Under the pieces are notes generated by a model that was given only the letters and a program-made list of their open reading frames with translations, had not been told where the DNA came from and ran no database searches. Positions 8,711 to 17,299 of a DNA stretch of 64,000 nucleotides are shown here, piece by piece; positions within the stretch are counted from its first letter, which is position 1; each line of letters opens with the position of its first letter. This DNA is from Neobacillus terrae (GTDB taxonomy: Bacteria > Bacillota > Bacilli > Bacillales > Cytobacillaceae), in NCBI RefSeq assembly GCF_011393025.1, contig NZ_JAAOEO010000017.1, positions 1 to 64,000 on the forward strand, in the 5' to 3' direction. The position numbers and the translations under genes are program-made.

Positions 8711-9943
8711 ATGATGATGAGATCGACCCTGACTGAAGGCAAATTTTTGTTTTACATCATTGGGGCTACACTTTTATTAATGCTTATACACATCTATCAT
8801 CCACAGCTCGCAATGCTTTACGATCGAACTAACTACGTTAGCTTTCATACGCTTTTGGAGTTTTTCAGCATTGTTATTTCAATGGCCATTTTCTTAAACG
8901 GATGGAAAAGGCTCGAAAAGGAAAGAACGAGGAGAATTTTATTCATTTCTCTTACTTTTTTTATAGTGGGTATGGTTGATTTGCTTCATACATTATCCTT
9001 TAAAGGAATGCCATACTTTATTACACCTAGTTCAGTTGAAAAAGCGACTTGGGCTTGGGTAATTGCAAGGATTCTGGAATCGGTGTTCATGCTGATGGTA
9101 TTGCTTCTTCCGGATAAAAAATTAAAAAAAGATTATCGAACGGCTGCCCTTCTTTTTTCCGCCTTTTTTGTAGTAGTAGCGGTATTTCTAATCATTTTTT
9201 ATGAAAAAAGGCTGCCAATGCTGGTGATTGAGGGAAAGGGAACCACCTTAATAAAAAATGGGATAGAATATGCAGTCAGCTTTATGCAGTTTTTATCCAT
9301 TATTATTAGTCTTTACCAATATTATCTTAAAAAAAAGCTTAGCGAGCTATACGTTGCTTTAGCCTTTACCTTTTTGTTTTTGTCGGAATTAAATTTCACG
9401 ATTTATTTAAGTATTTTTGATATCGATAATTTTTCTGGCCATCTTTTTAAAATGGTGGGTTATTACTTTATCCTAAAAGGAATTTATTTCTCTTCCTCAA
9501 ATGATACAGAAGAAATTATGGAGGAAGATATCTCTAATAAGATAGAGGCAGTAATGATTGAACATCCGGGAATTCTATTTAAATTTAAAAAGATAGGGGA
9601 TCATTTTGTATATACCTACTGTGATGGAGACCTATTATATCAAATGGGTTACTCCCCCAGTGAAATGGTGGGAAAAGATGTAGCAGGCTTTTTTTCTGGA
9701 AAGGAAAGTAATATTTTAGATTTTTACCAATTCGCATGGGAAACTCGTGAAAGGATTACTTTTAACGCCAGATGGAGAAATAAATCCATTGTCATTTCAC
9801 TTATGCCCCTTTTCGAAGAAAGAAATAAGAGTGAGGTAATGGGTGTGGTTACGGACATTTCAGATATTGTACAGACAGGCCAAGAGCCGAAGCCTTATCC
9901 CCCAGTAATAGAAATCCTGCGGTTTCGACAAGGTAATAAATAA
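8711..9943 (+). CDS. MASE3 membrane sensor with a C-terminal PAS domain, no output domain
   Basis: About 408-410 residues. The first ~270 residues form seven or eight hydrophobic segments with the acidic and histidine signatures of MASE3 (ENCH... style; here LVSF-type HTLLEFFSIV and DLLHTLSFKGMP). A PAS-like domain spans about 280-400 (GILFKFKKIGDHFVYTYCDG, MGYSPSEMVGKD, VVTDISDI). MASE3 proteins normally end in a GGDEF, EAL or histidine kinase module; this one stops after PAS. Three ATGs sit in a row at 8711, 8714 and 8717. AAGGGGTGG at 8701 makes 8717 or 8714 likelier than 8711. A terminator follows. It probably works by recruiting a separate partner, but none is adjacent. The partner is inferred. 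Confidence 0.8.
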   Translation: MMMRSTLTEGKFLFYIIGATLLLMLIHIYHPQLAMLYDRTNYVSFHTLLEFFSIVISMAIFLNGWKRLEKERTRRILFISLTFFIVGMVDLLHTLSFKGMPYFITPSSVEKATWAWVIARILESVFMLMVLLLPDKKLKKDYRTAALLFSAFFVVVAVFLIIFYEKRLPMLVIEGKGTTLIKNGIEYAVSFMQFLSIIISLYQYYLKKKLSELYVALAFTFLFLSELNFTIYLSIFDIDNFSGHLFKMVGYYFILKGIYFSSSNDTEEIMEEDISNKIEAVMIEHPGILFKFKKIGDHFVYTYCDGDLLYQMGYSPSEMVGKDVAGFFSGKESNILDFYQFAWETRERITFNARWRNKSIVISLMPLFEERNKSEVMGVVTDISDIVQTGQEPKPYPPVIEILRFRQGNK

Positions 9944-9953
9944 CATTTTTTAC

Positions 9954-9986
9954 AGAGTCTCCTCTTGAGAAGAGGGGCTCTTCTAT
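9954..9986 (+). terminator. terminator after the MASE3-PAS gene
   Basis: An imperfect AGAGTCTCCTCTT / AAGAGGGGCTCT stem with a short T-rich tail. Confidence 0.75.
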
Positions 9987-10037
9987 TTAGTGAACTAATT
10001 TTAACACTCTAACACTTTAATGAGATAAATTTTTCCA

Positions 10038-10066
10038 TTGACATTAAATGCTTTGGGTTGTATTCT
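10038..10066 (+). promoter_or_regulatory. sigma-A promoter for the amino acid permease
   Basis: TTGACA at 10038-10043, a 17-base spacer and TATTCT at 10061-10066, about 60 bases before the start codon. Confidence 0.75.
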
Positions 10067-10125
10067 TGTACAGGCTAATGCCATTTTAATGGAAAATAAA
10101 ATTCCTGAAAGGGGAATAATACCTC

Positions 10126-11559
10126 ATGGGAAATTCAAATAAATTAGGTTTATGGATATTAACGGCTCTTGTCGTAGGAAATATGGTTGGATCGGGAATT
10201 TTTATGCTTCCCAGATCATTGGCCGAAGCAGCAAGCCCGGCAGGTGTAGTCCTTGCATGGCTTTTAACCGGTGCAGGAGTATTAATGATTGCGCTTGTTT
10301 TTGGAAATTTAGCGATTCGAAAACCAAATCTCACCGGCGGACCGCAAATTTATGCCAAGGAGCTTTTTAAACCAGACTCACAGGCATCGATTTTATCAGG
10401 ATTTATGTCTTCATGGGGATACTGGCTTGGAAACCTTGCAGGAAATGTTGCTATTATTACTACCTTCGCAAGTTATCTGTCCACATTCTTCCCGATTTTA
10501 ACAAGCAATGCTAAGTGGTTTACTATTGGAAGCTTTACAATGAAAGTTGGAAATGGTTTAACCTTTATTATATGTACAGTCCTTCTTTGGGGAACACATT
10601 TTATTATTTTACGCGGTATGGAGAATGCAGGTAAATTAAACTTTGCAGCAACTGCAGCAAAAGTTATTGGTTTTTTCCTTTTTATCGTAATTGGGCTGTT
10701 TGCTTTTGAAAAAAGCAATATGCTTCCTATACTTGCACAAAGAAAAGATGAAGCAGGGCATGTTCTTGGCCTTATGTCTCAAGTAAATGGTGCTGCTATT
10801 GCAACACTATGGGCTTTCATTGGTGTTGAATCTGCCATGGTGTTTGCATCTCGCGCGAAAAAGCAGATAGATGTTCAACGTGCAACCATTCTTGGATTGG
10901 TTATTGCTCTTGTAATCTATATGGGTATCAGCACCCTTGTTATGGGTATGTTAGACCAAAAGGCACTTATTCACTCAGATAAGCCTTTAATTGATGCGAT
11001 TCAAGCTGTACTTGGTCCAATTGGCGGAAAGCTGCTTGCAGGGCTTGGATTGATAAGCTTGATTGGTTCTACTATTGGCTGGGTAATGCTCAGCGCAGAG
11101 GTTCCGTATCAGGCAGCTAAACAGGGAATGTTCCTTCCAGTTTTCTTAAAAGAAAGCAAAAAAGGTCTTCCAAGCTTCTCTTTAATTGTTACAAACGCAC
11201 TGGGGCAATTATTTATTTTCTCAACAGTATCGAAATCAATATCACAGGCTTTCGATTTTGTCATTGTAATAGCAACACTTTCTTATCTGGTGCCATATTT
11301 GATTTCCTCTGTCTACCAAGTAAAATTGGTCGTTACGGGCGAAACATATAAAAATACCCGCTCAAGAATAGTTGATGGTATTATCGGATTGCTTTCTACT
11401 ATTTACTCCGTTTGGGTTATAGTTGCAGGAACAGCAGATATGAAAACCTTCACGTTTGGTGTGATGATGCTGGCGAGTGGCATTCTCTTCTACAGCCCAA
11501 TGCTAAAGCATCGTAGAAAAGTAAAACGAGAAAAACAGAAAAAAGCCTTATCAGCATAA
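10126..11559 (+). CDS. APC-family basic amino acid permease or antiporter
   Basis: A 477-residue integral membrane protein with about 12 hydrophobic helices, in the basic amino acid/polyamine antiporter branch of the APC superfamily (ArcD/LysP/YvsH-like). The N-terminal VGNMVGSGIFMLP is the substrate-contacting TM1 motif of this family, and GVESAMVFASRAK corresponds to the conserved TM6 region. The C-terminus is strongly basic (KHRRKVKREKQKK). GAAAGGGG precedes the ATG. The gene is monocistronic between a good sigma-A promoter and a terminator. The likely cargo is arginine/ornithine or lysine, judged only from family resemblance. Confidence 0.85.
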   Translation: MGNSNKLGLWILTALVVGNMVGSGIFMLPRSLAEAASPAGVVLAWLLTGAGVLMIALVFGNLAIRKPNLTGGPQIYAKELFKPDSQASILSGFMSSWGYWLGNLAGNVAIITTFASYLSTFFPILTSNAKWFTIGSFTMKVGNGLTFIICTVLLWGTHFIILRGMENAGKLNFAATAAKVIGFFLFIVIGLFAFEKSNMLPILAQRKDEAGHVLGLMSQVNGAAIATLWAFIGVESAMVFASRAKKQIDVQRATILGLVIALVIYMGISTLVMGMLDQKALIHSDKPLIDAIQAVLGPIGGKLLAGLGLISLIGSTIGWVMLSAEVPYQAAKQGMFLPVFLKESKKGLPSFSLIVTNALGQLFIFSTVSKSISQAFDFVIVIATLSYLVPYLISSVYQVKLVVTGETYKNTRSRIVDGIIGLLSTIYSVWVIVAGTADMKTFTFGVMMLASGILFYSPMLKHRRKVKREKQKKALSA

Positions 11560-11566
11560 ATGAATG

Positions 11567-11591
11567 AGGGTGCCCAAAGGGCGCCCTTTTT
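11567..11591 (+). terminator. permease terminator
   Basis: An AGGGTGCCC / GGGCGCCCT stem followed by TTTTT. Confidence 0.88.
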
Positions 11592-11594
11592 GTT

Positions 11595-11690
11595 CTAATT
11601 AGAATTTATATCCATAAATTCTGACGCATAAGAAAAGCTAAGGCATCCACCAAAAAGGACTTGGCAATGCTAAGTTTTTCTAATGTTTAA
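11595..11690. repeat. paired-hairpin repeat, family C
   Basis: TTAGAATTTATATCCATAAA closes a first hairpin (AGAATTTA/TAAATTCT). After GCATAAGAAAAGCTAA a second one follows, built from GGCATCC and GGCAATGCC-like arms and ending in AAGTTTTTCTA. The same layout recurs at 43228 and 59922. Confidence 0.78.
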
Positions 11691-11704
11691 AGATGACTTT
11701 TTAT

Positions 11705-11831
11705 TAAAATAACCTCCCCGAATTGGGAAGGTTTATTTATCGTTTTGGAAATTATAGATTTTCACCTTGTGGATAACTCCGAACTAGGTTATAGTAATCC
11801 AGCTCCAGGGCGCTTGCGCCTTTTGTTCTTT
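11705..11831. repeat. hairpin plus collapsed copy of repeat family A
   Basis: An AACCTCCCC / GGGAAGGTT hairpin is followed by the 55-bp leader unit (GAAATTATAGATTTTCACC and onward). Family A then jumps straight from AGCTCCAG to GGGCGCTTGCGCC, which is a deletion of the whole interior. It abuts the stop codon of the histidine kinase gene on the minus strand. Confidence 0.82.
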
Positions 11832-13193
11832 TTACAATATAATCTCAAACTTAGTGCCCTTGTTAGTTTCACTCGTTACTGTGATTGTACCGCCGTGTGC
11901 CTCTACTAACTCCTTGGCAATGGAGAGGCCAAGGCCGGAGCCGCCCAGAGCTCTTGTCCGGGATTTATCGACACGGTAAAAACGATCAAATATTCTCGGG
12001 AGGTCCTCTGCCGGGATTCCTTTTCCTTCGTTCCTGACTTGAATTACAATTCTTCCGCTATGTTCTTTTGCCTCAAGCATGACCTTTGTAAATGGCTCAG
12101 AGTATTTTCTCGCATTATCCAGCAGATTTAGAATGACCTGTTCAAAACGGATGGGGTCAATATCCGCTGACAGTTCGGCAGAACAATCAATTTGGAGGTC
12201 CATATTATTTTCTCTAAAAGCGGGAGCAATTTTTTCATATAGCCCTCTAAAGTACGGGTAAAGCTGGACTGTTTCTTTTTCAATTGAAAAAGTATTTTCA
12301 TCCATCTTGGCTAAATTAAATAAATCCTTCACCAGCTTGGCCAGCTTAACTGATTCTTCATGTATAATCCCAAGATATTGAGATTTGTCTTCATCATTTG
12401 TTTCCGGTCTTCTCGCAATATCAGCATACCCTTTTATATAGGTTAATGGGGTGCGTAATTCATGTGAAATGCTTGCCAGGAATTCATTGCGTTCATTTTT
12501 TAATACTTCTAAATCCCTTGCTAAGACAGTGATCGACTCCCCTAATACGCCTATTTCATCTTTTCCTAGTTTTGGAAGAGCTACACTAAAATCACCTTTA
12601 CTAATCCGTTTCGTTGCTTCACTCATTTTTATAAGCGGGTGGGTAACAAGTCTAGTTAAAACAACAATCATGATAAACATAAAGATGAGGGAAAGAATTC
12701 CCGCAAGCAAGAAATGCCGGTTTAAACCGGAAATGAGCTCTTTAATTTTTTCTGTGTTTTGAAACATATAAACATAGCCATTAGCCTTATGGTCGATCAC
12801 AATGGGGCTGATGGATGCAATATACGGCTGTTGCTGCCAGTCGTATTCCAAAATCTTGCCTTCATGAGGGATTTTTCTGTGCGGTTTTTTAATAATACGT
12901 CTCATCTCAGGGACCACTTTATTGGAGGACATATAAATCGTGCCTTTAGTGTCCGTTAATATAACCTGTGTATCTGTCTTCGATTCCATTAAAGCGATAT
13001 GTTTGACGGTTTCCTCATGGTAGGAGGCTTCAAGGATTTCCCGATGATTGTTGCCTCTGGTAAGAAGAGCCGATAGCTCATCATGAATCCTAGAATGAAT
13101 AATATTATTATGAAGAAAAAACATCGAGATACCCTCCAGAAGCAAAACAGCCAGGAAGAAAAACAATCCAATCTTAAATGAGATTTTGTTCAT
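11832..13193 (-). CDS. sensor histidine kinase, divergent from the response regulator
   Basis: A 453-residue membrane sensor kinase. TM1 covers about residues 7-27 and TM2 about 165-190, with an extracytoplasmic sensor between them. HAMP follows, then the DHp domain with the phosphoacceptor His in SISHELRTPLTYIKGY, and the HATPase domain with NLLDNARKYS (N box), GKGIPAEDLPRIFDRFYR (F box) and GGSGLGLSIAKEL (G box). All catalytic motifs are present. The ATG at 13193 is preferred to the upstream start at 13280, because AAAGGGGGCG sits about 8 bases before it. It reads away from the response regulator at 13551, which has its own kinase downstream, so its partner is uncertain. Confidence 0.92.
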   Translation of the reverse strand: MNKISFKIGLFFFLAVLLLEGISMFFLHNNIIHSRIHDELSALLTRGNNHREILEASYHEETVKHIALMESKTDTQVILTDTKGTIYMSSNKVVPEMRRIIKKPHRKIPHEGKILEYDWQQQPYIASISPIVIDHKANGYVYMFQNTEKIKELISGLNRHFLLAGILSLIFMFIMIVVLTRLVTHPLIKMSEATKRISKGDFSVALPKLGKDEIGVLGESITVLARDLEVLKNERNEFLASISHELRTPLTYIKGYADIARRPETNDEDKSQYLGIIHEESVKLAKLVKDLFNLAKMDENTFSIEKETVQLYPYFRGLYEKIAPAFRENNMDLQIDCSAELSADIDPIRFEQVILNLLDNARKYSEPFTKVMLEAKEHSGRIVIQVRNEGKGIPAEDLPRIFDRFYRVDKSRTRALGGSGLGLSIAKELVEAHGGTITVTSETNKGTKFEIIL

Positions 13194-13333
13194 AAAATAT
13201 CGCCCCCTTTCTATAGAATACATCAAAATTAAACAGGGCGGCTGTGTCGATTGTAGCGAATTTTTAAAAAGTAATACCAAAGAGCATTTGTATAAAAAAT
13301 CAAAAGTAATAGATAGCTGAGGTCAAAAGAAAA

Positions 13334-13360
13334 AGGATGCCTCAGCGACTGAGGCATCCT
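13334..13360 (-). terminator. terminator or attenuator in the leader of the minus-strand kinase
   Basis: A perfect AGGATGCCTCAG / CTGAGGCATCCT stem with a 3-base loop. Only the minus strand has a following T-tract (TTTTTCTTTT). It lies 140 bases upstream of the kinase start, and no minus-strand gene is seen before it. It may act as an attenuator or be the relic of a lost gene. Confidence 0.7.
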
Positions 13361-13449
13361 ATGTATAAAAAAGGGAGGTTAAATAAAGGGTAAAGCTGAA
13401 TGGTTCAAACTTTAATTCCGAATCACATTTACATCTTATCGGGAAAGAT

Positions 13450-13493
13450 TGAAGATGTTATGAAGAACTTGTGGGGAATTTGTGAAGATGAAT
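13450..13493 (+). promoter_or_regulatory. four 11-bp direct repeats, candidate response-regulator operator
   Basis: TGAAGATGTTA (13450), TGAAGAACTTG (13461), TGGGGAATTTG (13472) and TGAAGATGAAT (13483) sit in exact 11-bp phase, about 60 bases upstream of the response regulator. OmpR-family regulators bind such tandem half-sites. Autoregulation is inferred. Confidence 0.65.
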
Positions 13494-13550
13494 TTTGTCA
13501 GGATTAAAAATGATATGATGGGGGTGTAGATAGAGGGAGTGTGAGGGGCA

Positions 13551-14261
13551 ATGAAAATTCTGATCGTCGATGATGAAAAGAGAATAATAGAAGTCCTCGA
13601 GGCCTATCTGGAAAGAGAAGGCTATGAAATTCATTCTGCCGATAATGGTATTGATGCACTGAAAAAGGCAAAGACCATAGAACTCGATTTAATGATTTTG
13701 GATCTAATGCTTCCTGACATATCGGGGGAAGAAGTTTGCAGGCTTGTCCGGAAAGACTCAGATCTTCCTATCTTAATGCTGACAGCAAAATCGGCAGAGG
13801 ATGACCGCATAAATGGAATTGTGATGGGCGCGGATGACTATGTTTCAAAACCCTTCAGCCCAAGGGAGGTTGTCGTTAGGGTACAGGCGATTTTAAGAAG
13901 GGTTAAAAAGGCTGAGAAAAAAGACTCCATTTCTTTTAATAAAAACAAGCTGGTTATTGATTTGATAAAAAAAGAAGTAACAGCAAACGGTCATTTAATC
14001 AGCCTCACTCCGATAGAATACAAGCTTTTAACGAATATGGCGATGAGTCCTGGAAGAGTTTACAGCCGCCTTGACCTGCTGGAGAAAATCCAGGATGAAG
14101 GGATGTACTATGAAGGCTATGAGCGGAGTGTGGATACACACATTAAAAACCTCCGCAAGAAAATGGAAGGGGATCCGAGACAGCCGATCTTTATCCTGAC
14201 TGTTTTTGGAATGGGATACAAGTTTGGAGGGACCCTGGATGCTGCAAACTCTCCGGTCTAA
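13551..14261 (+). CDS. OmpR-family response regulator
   Basis: A 236-residue two-component regulator. The receiver domain (1-120) shows DD at 8-9, the phosphoacceptor Asp in LDLMLPDISG, the Thr in LMLTAKS and the Lys in YVSKPFSP. The winged-helix DNA-binding domain (about 135-230) shows LTPIEYKLL and RSVDTHIKNLRKKM. GAGGGGCA precedes the ATG. Its stop lies inside the downstream kinase gene (23-base overlap), so the pair is translationally coupled. Four direct repeats upstream suggest autoregulation. It resembles the BaeR/YclJ group, but the regulon is unknown. Confidence 0.94.
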   Translation: MKILIVDDEKRIIEVLEAYLEREGYEIHSADNGIDALKKAKTIELDLMILDLMLPDISGEEVCRLVRKDSDLPILMLTAKSAEDDRINGIVMGADDYVSKPFSPREVVVRVQAILRRVKKAEKKDSISFNKNKLVIDLIKKEVTANGHLISLTPIEYKLLTNMAMSPGRVYSRLDLLEKIQDEGMYYEGYERSVDTHIKNLRKKMEGDPRQPIFILTVFGMGYKFGGTLDAANSPV

Positions 14262-15609
14262 AATATTATTCTATTTTTTACTTATCAGCATGATCGGCAT
14301 TTTATTTGTCAGTTTTTTTATCCAGTGGGGCTTTGAAGAAAGCTTTAAAAACTATCTGGATACCAATCGGGAAAAAAAGATTGACCGGGTTGTCCTGGCG
14401 ATTGAAAAGGATTTTAAAAGCAATGGCCGCTTTACAAGCGAGCCAATTATTGGCCTGCATGAATATGCATTGACAGATCAGCTGTATTTTCAGCTCTATG
14501 ACAGGTTTGGCCAGCTCCAGATGGATTCATCCAGCATTAGGGGAATGATGAATGGTCTTGGGTTAACCGAGCCTATTAAAAATAAGGATGAGTGGCGGAG
14601 CAAGACATACAATCTTAAAGTAGATGATGCCCGGATAGGCAAGCTGGTAGCTATTTATCCTGAAGGCTTGATCGATGACGAACATACATTTCTCCAAACC
14701 ATTCAGTTATATATATATGCTGCTGTCTGTCTAACCATTGTTTTGGCGATCCTGTTTAGCCTTATCTTTTCAAGGAAACTTACTGCAGGGCTAAAAACTC
14801 TTTCGTTTGCAGCTCATGAGCTGCAAAGACATAATCTTACTGTGCGGACTCCATTAAAAGGGCTTCCGGATGAGGTGAAGCAGCTGGCTGTATCCTTTAA
14901 TAATCTGGCTGAATCCCTTTCAAAGGAAGAGATGCTGCGAAAGCAATTTACGGGAGACCTGGCGCATGAGCTCCGAACGCCACTTGCCACATTAAGAAGC
15001 CAGATTGAGGCTTTTCAGGACGGAATTTGGGAACCTACTCCACAGCGATTAAAACAAAGCCATGAAGAACTAATGCGGCTAGTTCGGCTTATCAATGAAC
15101 TAGAAAAACTGCTGGCAGCTGAAAATCCGCAGATTAAGCTGGAAAAGATTGATATAGAAGCGGGAACATTCCTTGCTGATGTATGGGAAATGTTTTTACC
15201 GATTTTTCATCAAAGAGGTATTGAGCTGCAGATGGAGCCCTTTGAACAAGAGGAATGGTTTAAGGCGGACAAAGACAAGCTCGTGCAGATTCTGTCAAAC
15301 ATTCTTAATAATGCACTAAAATATACACCTGAAGGAAAAACTGTCTCGCTTTCCGTTGTGCAGGAAGAGGATTATATCGGATTTCAGATCAGGGATGAAG
15401 GAGCTGGTATGGATGAAGATGATATCCCCCATATCTTTGAACGGTTTTATAGAGGGGATAAATCCAGGGACAGAAAAACCGGTGGAGTGGGCGTTGGCTT
15501 ATCCATCGTAAAAGCACTTATGGATGCCCATAAAGGGAAAATTCAGGTTAAGAGTAAGTTGAAAAAGGGAACGACTATCAATCTTTGGTTCCCAAAAGAA
15601 GAGGATTAA
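14239..15609 (+). CDS. sensor histidine kinase paired with the response regulator
   Basis: A 456-residue BaeS-like kinase. TM1 covers about residues 8-30, followed by an extracytoplasmic loop of about 125 residues and TM2 around 160-182. HAMP comes next, then DHp with the phosphorylated His in DLAHELRTPLATLRSQ, and a HATPase domain with NILNNALKYTPEG, DEGAGMDEDDIPHIFERFYR and GGVGVGLSIVKAL. The ATG at 14239 has GGAGGG 8 bases upstream and overlaps the regulator gene, so 14239 is preferred to the in-frame start at 14206. This is the obvious cognate kinase of the regulator. The divergent kinase at 11832-13193 is a second candidate input. Confidence 0.93.
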   Translation: MLQTLRSKILFYFLLISMIGILFVSFFIQWGFEESFKNYLDTNREKKIDRVVLAIEKDFKSNGRFTSEPIIGLHEYALTDQLYFQLYDRFGQLQMDSSSIRGMMNGLGLTEPIKNKDEWRSKTYNLKVDDARIGKLVAIYPEGLIDDEHTFLQTIQLYIYAAVCLTIVLAILFSLIFSRKLTAGLKTLSFAAHELQRHNLTVRTPLKGLPDEVKQLAVSFNNLAESLSKEEMLRKQFTGDLAHELRTPLATLRSQIEAFQDGIWEPTPQRLKQSHEELMRLVRLINELEKLLAAENPQIKLEKIDIEAGTFLADVWEMFLPIFHQRGIELQMEPFEQEEWFKADKDKLVQILSNILNNALKYTPEGKTVSLSVVQEEDYIGFQIRDEGAGMDEDDIPHIFERFYRGDKSRDRKTGGVGVGLSIVKALMDAHKGKIQVKSKLKKGTTINLWFPKEED

Positions 15610-15623
15610 GAGATAAATTAAAA

Positions 15624-15650
15624 GCCCTTCCCATAATCCGGAAGGGCTGA
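15624..15650 (+). terminator. terminator after the two-component operon
   Basis: An AGCCCTTCC / GGAAGGGCT stem between converging genes. The T-tract is poor, so the call is moderate. Confidence 0.65.
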
Positions 15651-15659
15651 TACATAAGG

Positions 15660-16418
15660 TTAATTTAAAAGATCATTGACGTTATAAATTTTCCCGTTTA
15701 TGATGTTTTCGTGAAGGATAAGGTCAACTAATGCATTAGCAACTGTTTCCGGCTTTCTAAGCATGCCCTGCTCCTTGTATTCCTTAAAACGGTCAAGGTC
15801 CTTGAAGGCCTCCGGTGCGGCTGAACGGATCGTTTCCTGCATTCCAGTATCCATAATCCAGGGGCTAAAAGCAATAATCTGATTGGACGTTCCCATGCTT
15901 TCCTGCTCGAGGGCAGCAGTTTGTGTAAACATGTTAAGTCCTGCCTTGGCACTGCAATATATACTCCAGCCTTCTATAGGGTGCTCCCCAGCTCCTGAAG
16001 TTATATTTATAGATAAGATAGATGTTTCCATATTCTGAGAGGCTTTGAAGAAAGTATTTGTAATCAGGATCGGAGCAGCCAGGTTAACTTGGAAGTTCCT
16101 CAAAACTGGTATCTGGTCAAGGTTACCGACTTTCTCGATCGGGTCCACAACCCCTGCGTTATTAATCAGATAAATCTTTTCCGGATTCTTTTTAAAAAGA
16201 GCGAAGGCTAAATCGGAAAAGACCTCCTCTACTTCTTTCTCTAATTCCAGATTGCATGTAATGTGGCGGAAAGAATAGTTATTCTCTTCCGCAAACCTTG
16301 CAAGTGCTTCGTTTTCGGTTCGTGAAATCGAAACGACCGAAATGCCTTCCTCCAGTATTCTTTTAGCAGCAGCTTCTCCAAGTCCGCGTGATGCGCCAGT
16401 TATAATAGCGTATTTCAT
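15660..16418 (-). CDS. short-chain dehydrogenase, YueD/benzil reductase or sepiapterin reductase-like
   Basis: A 252-residue NADP(H)-dependent SDR. The cofactor motif TGASRGLGEAAA is at residues 7-18, with NNAG at about 103. The catalytic Ser is in SINITSGAG, and the Tyr and Lys are in YCSAKAG (YxxxK). The overall sequence matches the (S)-benzil reductase YueD group of Bacillus. The ATG at 16418 follows GGAGGAG on the minus strand and is preferred to the longer frame starting at 16472. The physiological substrate is unknown; diketone or pterin-like carbonyls are possible. It stands alone between the two-component operon and the tungstate transporter. Confidence 0.88.
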   Translation of the reverse strand: MKYAIITGASRGLGEAAAKRILEEGISVVSISRTENEALARFAEENNYSFRHITCNLELEKEVEEVFSDLAFALFKKNPEKIYLINNAGVVDPIEKVGNLDQIPVLRNFQVNLAAPILITNTFFKASQNMETSILSINITSGAGEHPIEGWSIYCSAKAGLNMFTQTAALEQESMGTSNQIIAFSPWIMDTGMQETIRSAAPEAFKDLDRFKEYKEQGMLRKPETVANALVDLILHENIINGKIYNVNDLLN

Positions 16419-16540
16419 ATTTTTTTCTCCTCCAGGGCTGACCATAATATGGTTAAGTTTCAGCGCTTTCATTTCAAATACTATTTTATCAACTGATAAA
16501 ACCCTTTAGCAAAAAAATAGCATCAAAAAACAGACGGCCA

Positions 16541-17299
16541 TTAAACCATCTGTTCCCTAGTGGTTATATGATAAAATCGTTTCCACTCATTTAAAAAGGT
16601 AGCTGCCAGCTTATTGGGACGGTCTATAACATCGCTGGTGTTTCCTTCCTGAATAATCTGCCCATCCATCATGACAGCAAGCCTGGAGGTCAGGTACTGG
16701 ATTTCTGATAAATCGTGGCTCACAAAAAGACAGGAGGTTCCTGTTTGTGCAGTGATTTTTTTGAAGTCTTCCATGAGTTTAATTTTAGTAGGGAAGTCCA
16801 AAGCTGAAAATGGTTCGTCAAGAAATAAAATTTCTGGCTCAATAATCATAGCTCTGGCGAGATTAACTCTTTGTGCTTCCCCGCCTGAGAGCAAGCGGGC
16901 ATTTTTTCTGGCTAAGTGGCTGATTTGAAATCTATCCATCCATAATTCTGTTTTTTCTTTAATGACCTTTTTAGGAACGCTCCTTAACCGAAGAGCTAAG
17001 GAAATATTTTGGAAAACGGATGAGTCCAGCAGCAGTGACTGCTGCATAGCAACGGCGAACTTTCTTCTGGTTTCAATAGGAAGAGTATTTGCTGAAACTG
17101 CTTCTTCCCGATAAAGTATACTGCCTGAAGTATGCTTTTCCAAGAAGGCCATTACCTTGAGGAGAGAGCTTTTCCCAGCGCCATTTGGCCCCATTATTCC
17201 CTTAAATTCATTTTGCTCAAGCTGGAAACTGGCTATATTTAGAATCTCTTTTTCTCCTGCATGATACTTTACATGATCAAGCTGTAATAAAGGTGTCAT
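16541..17299 (-). CDS. tupC: tungstate ABC transporter ATP-binding protein
   Basis: A 252-residue ABC ATPase. Walker A is GPNGAGKSS near residue 40, Q-loop around AMQQS, signature LSGGEAQRVNLARAM, Walker B EILFLDEPF and switch His in SHDLSEI. It shares a 4-base overlap with the upstream permease gene. Last gene of the regulator-tupA-tupB-tupC operon. No obvious C-terminal molybdate-binding TOBE domain is present, which fits the TupC group rather than ModC. The assignment to tungstate rests on the binding protein TupA and the neighbouring tungstoenzyme genes. Confidence 0.9.
   Translation of the reverse strand: MTPLLQLDHVKYHAGEKEILNIASFQLEQNEFKGIMGPNGAGKSSLLKVMAFLEKHTSGSILYREEAVSANTLPIETRRKFAVAMQQSLLLDSSVFQNISLALRLRSVPKKVIKEKTELWMDRFQISHLARKNARLLSGGEAQRVNLARAMIIEPEILFLDEPFSALDFPTKIKLMEDFKKITAQTGTSCLFVSHDLSEIQYLTSRLAVMMDGQIIQEGNTSDVIDRPNKLAATFLNEWKRFYHITTREQMV

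Noticed and set aside
10067..10125. Lysine riboswitch before the permease
   Set aside because: The leader after the promoter is only about 55 bases, too short for an L-box, and no core motif is seen.
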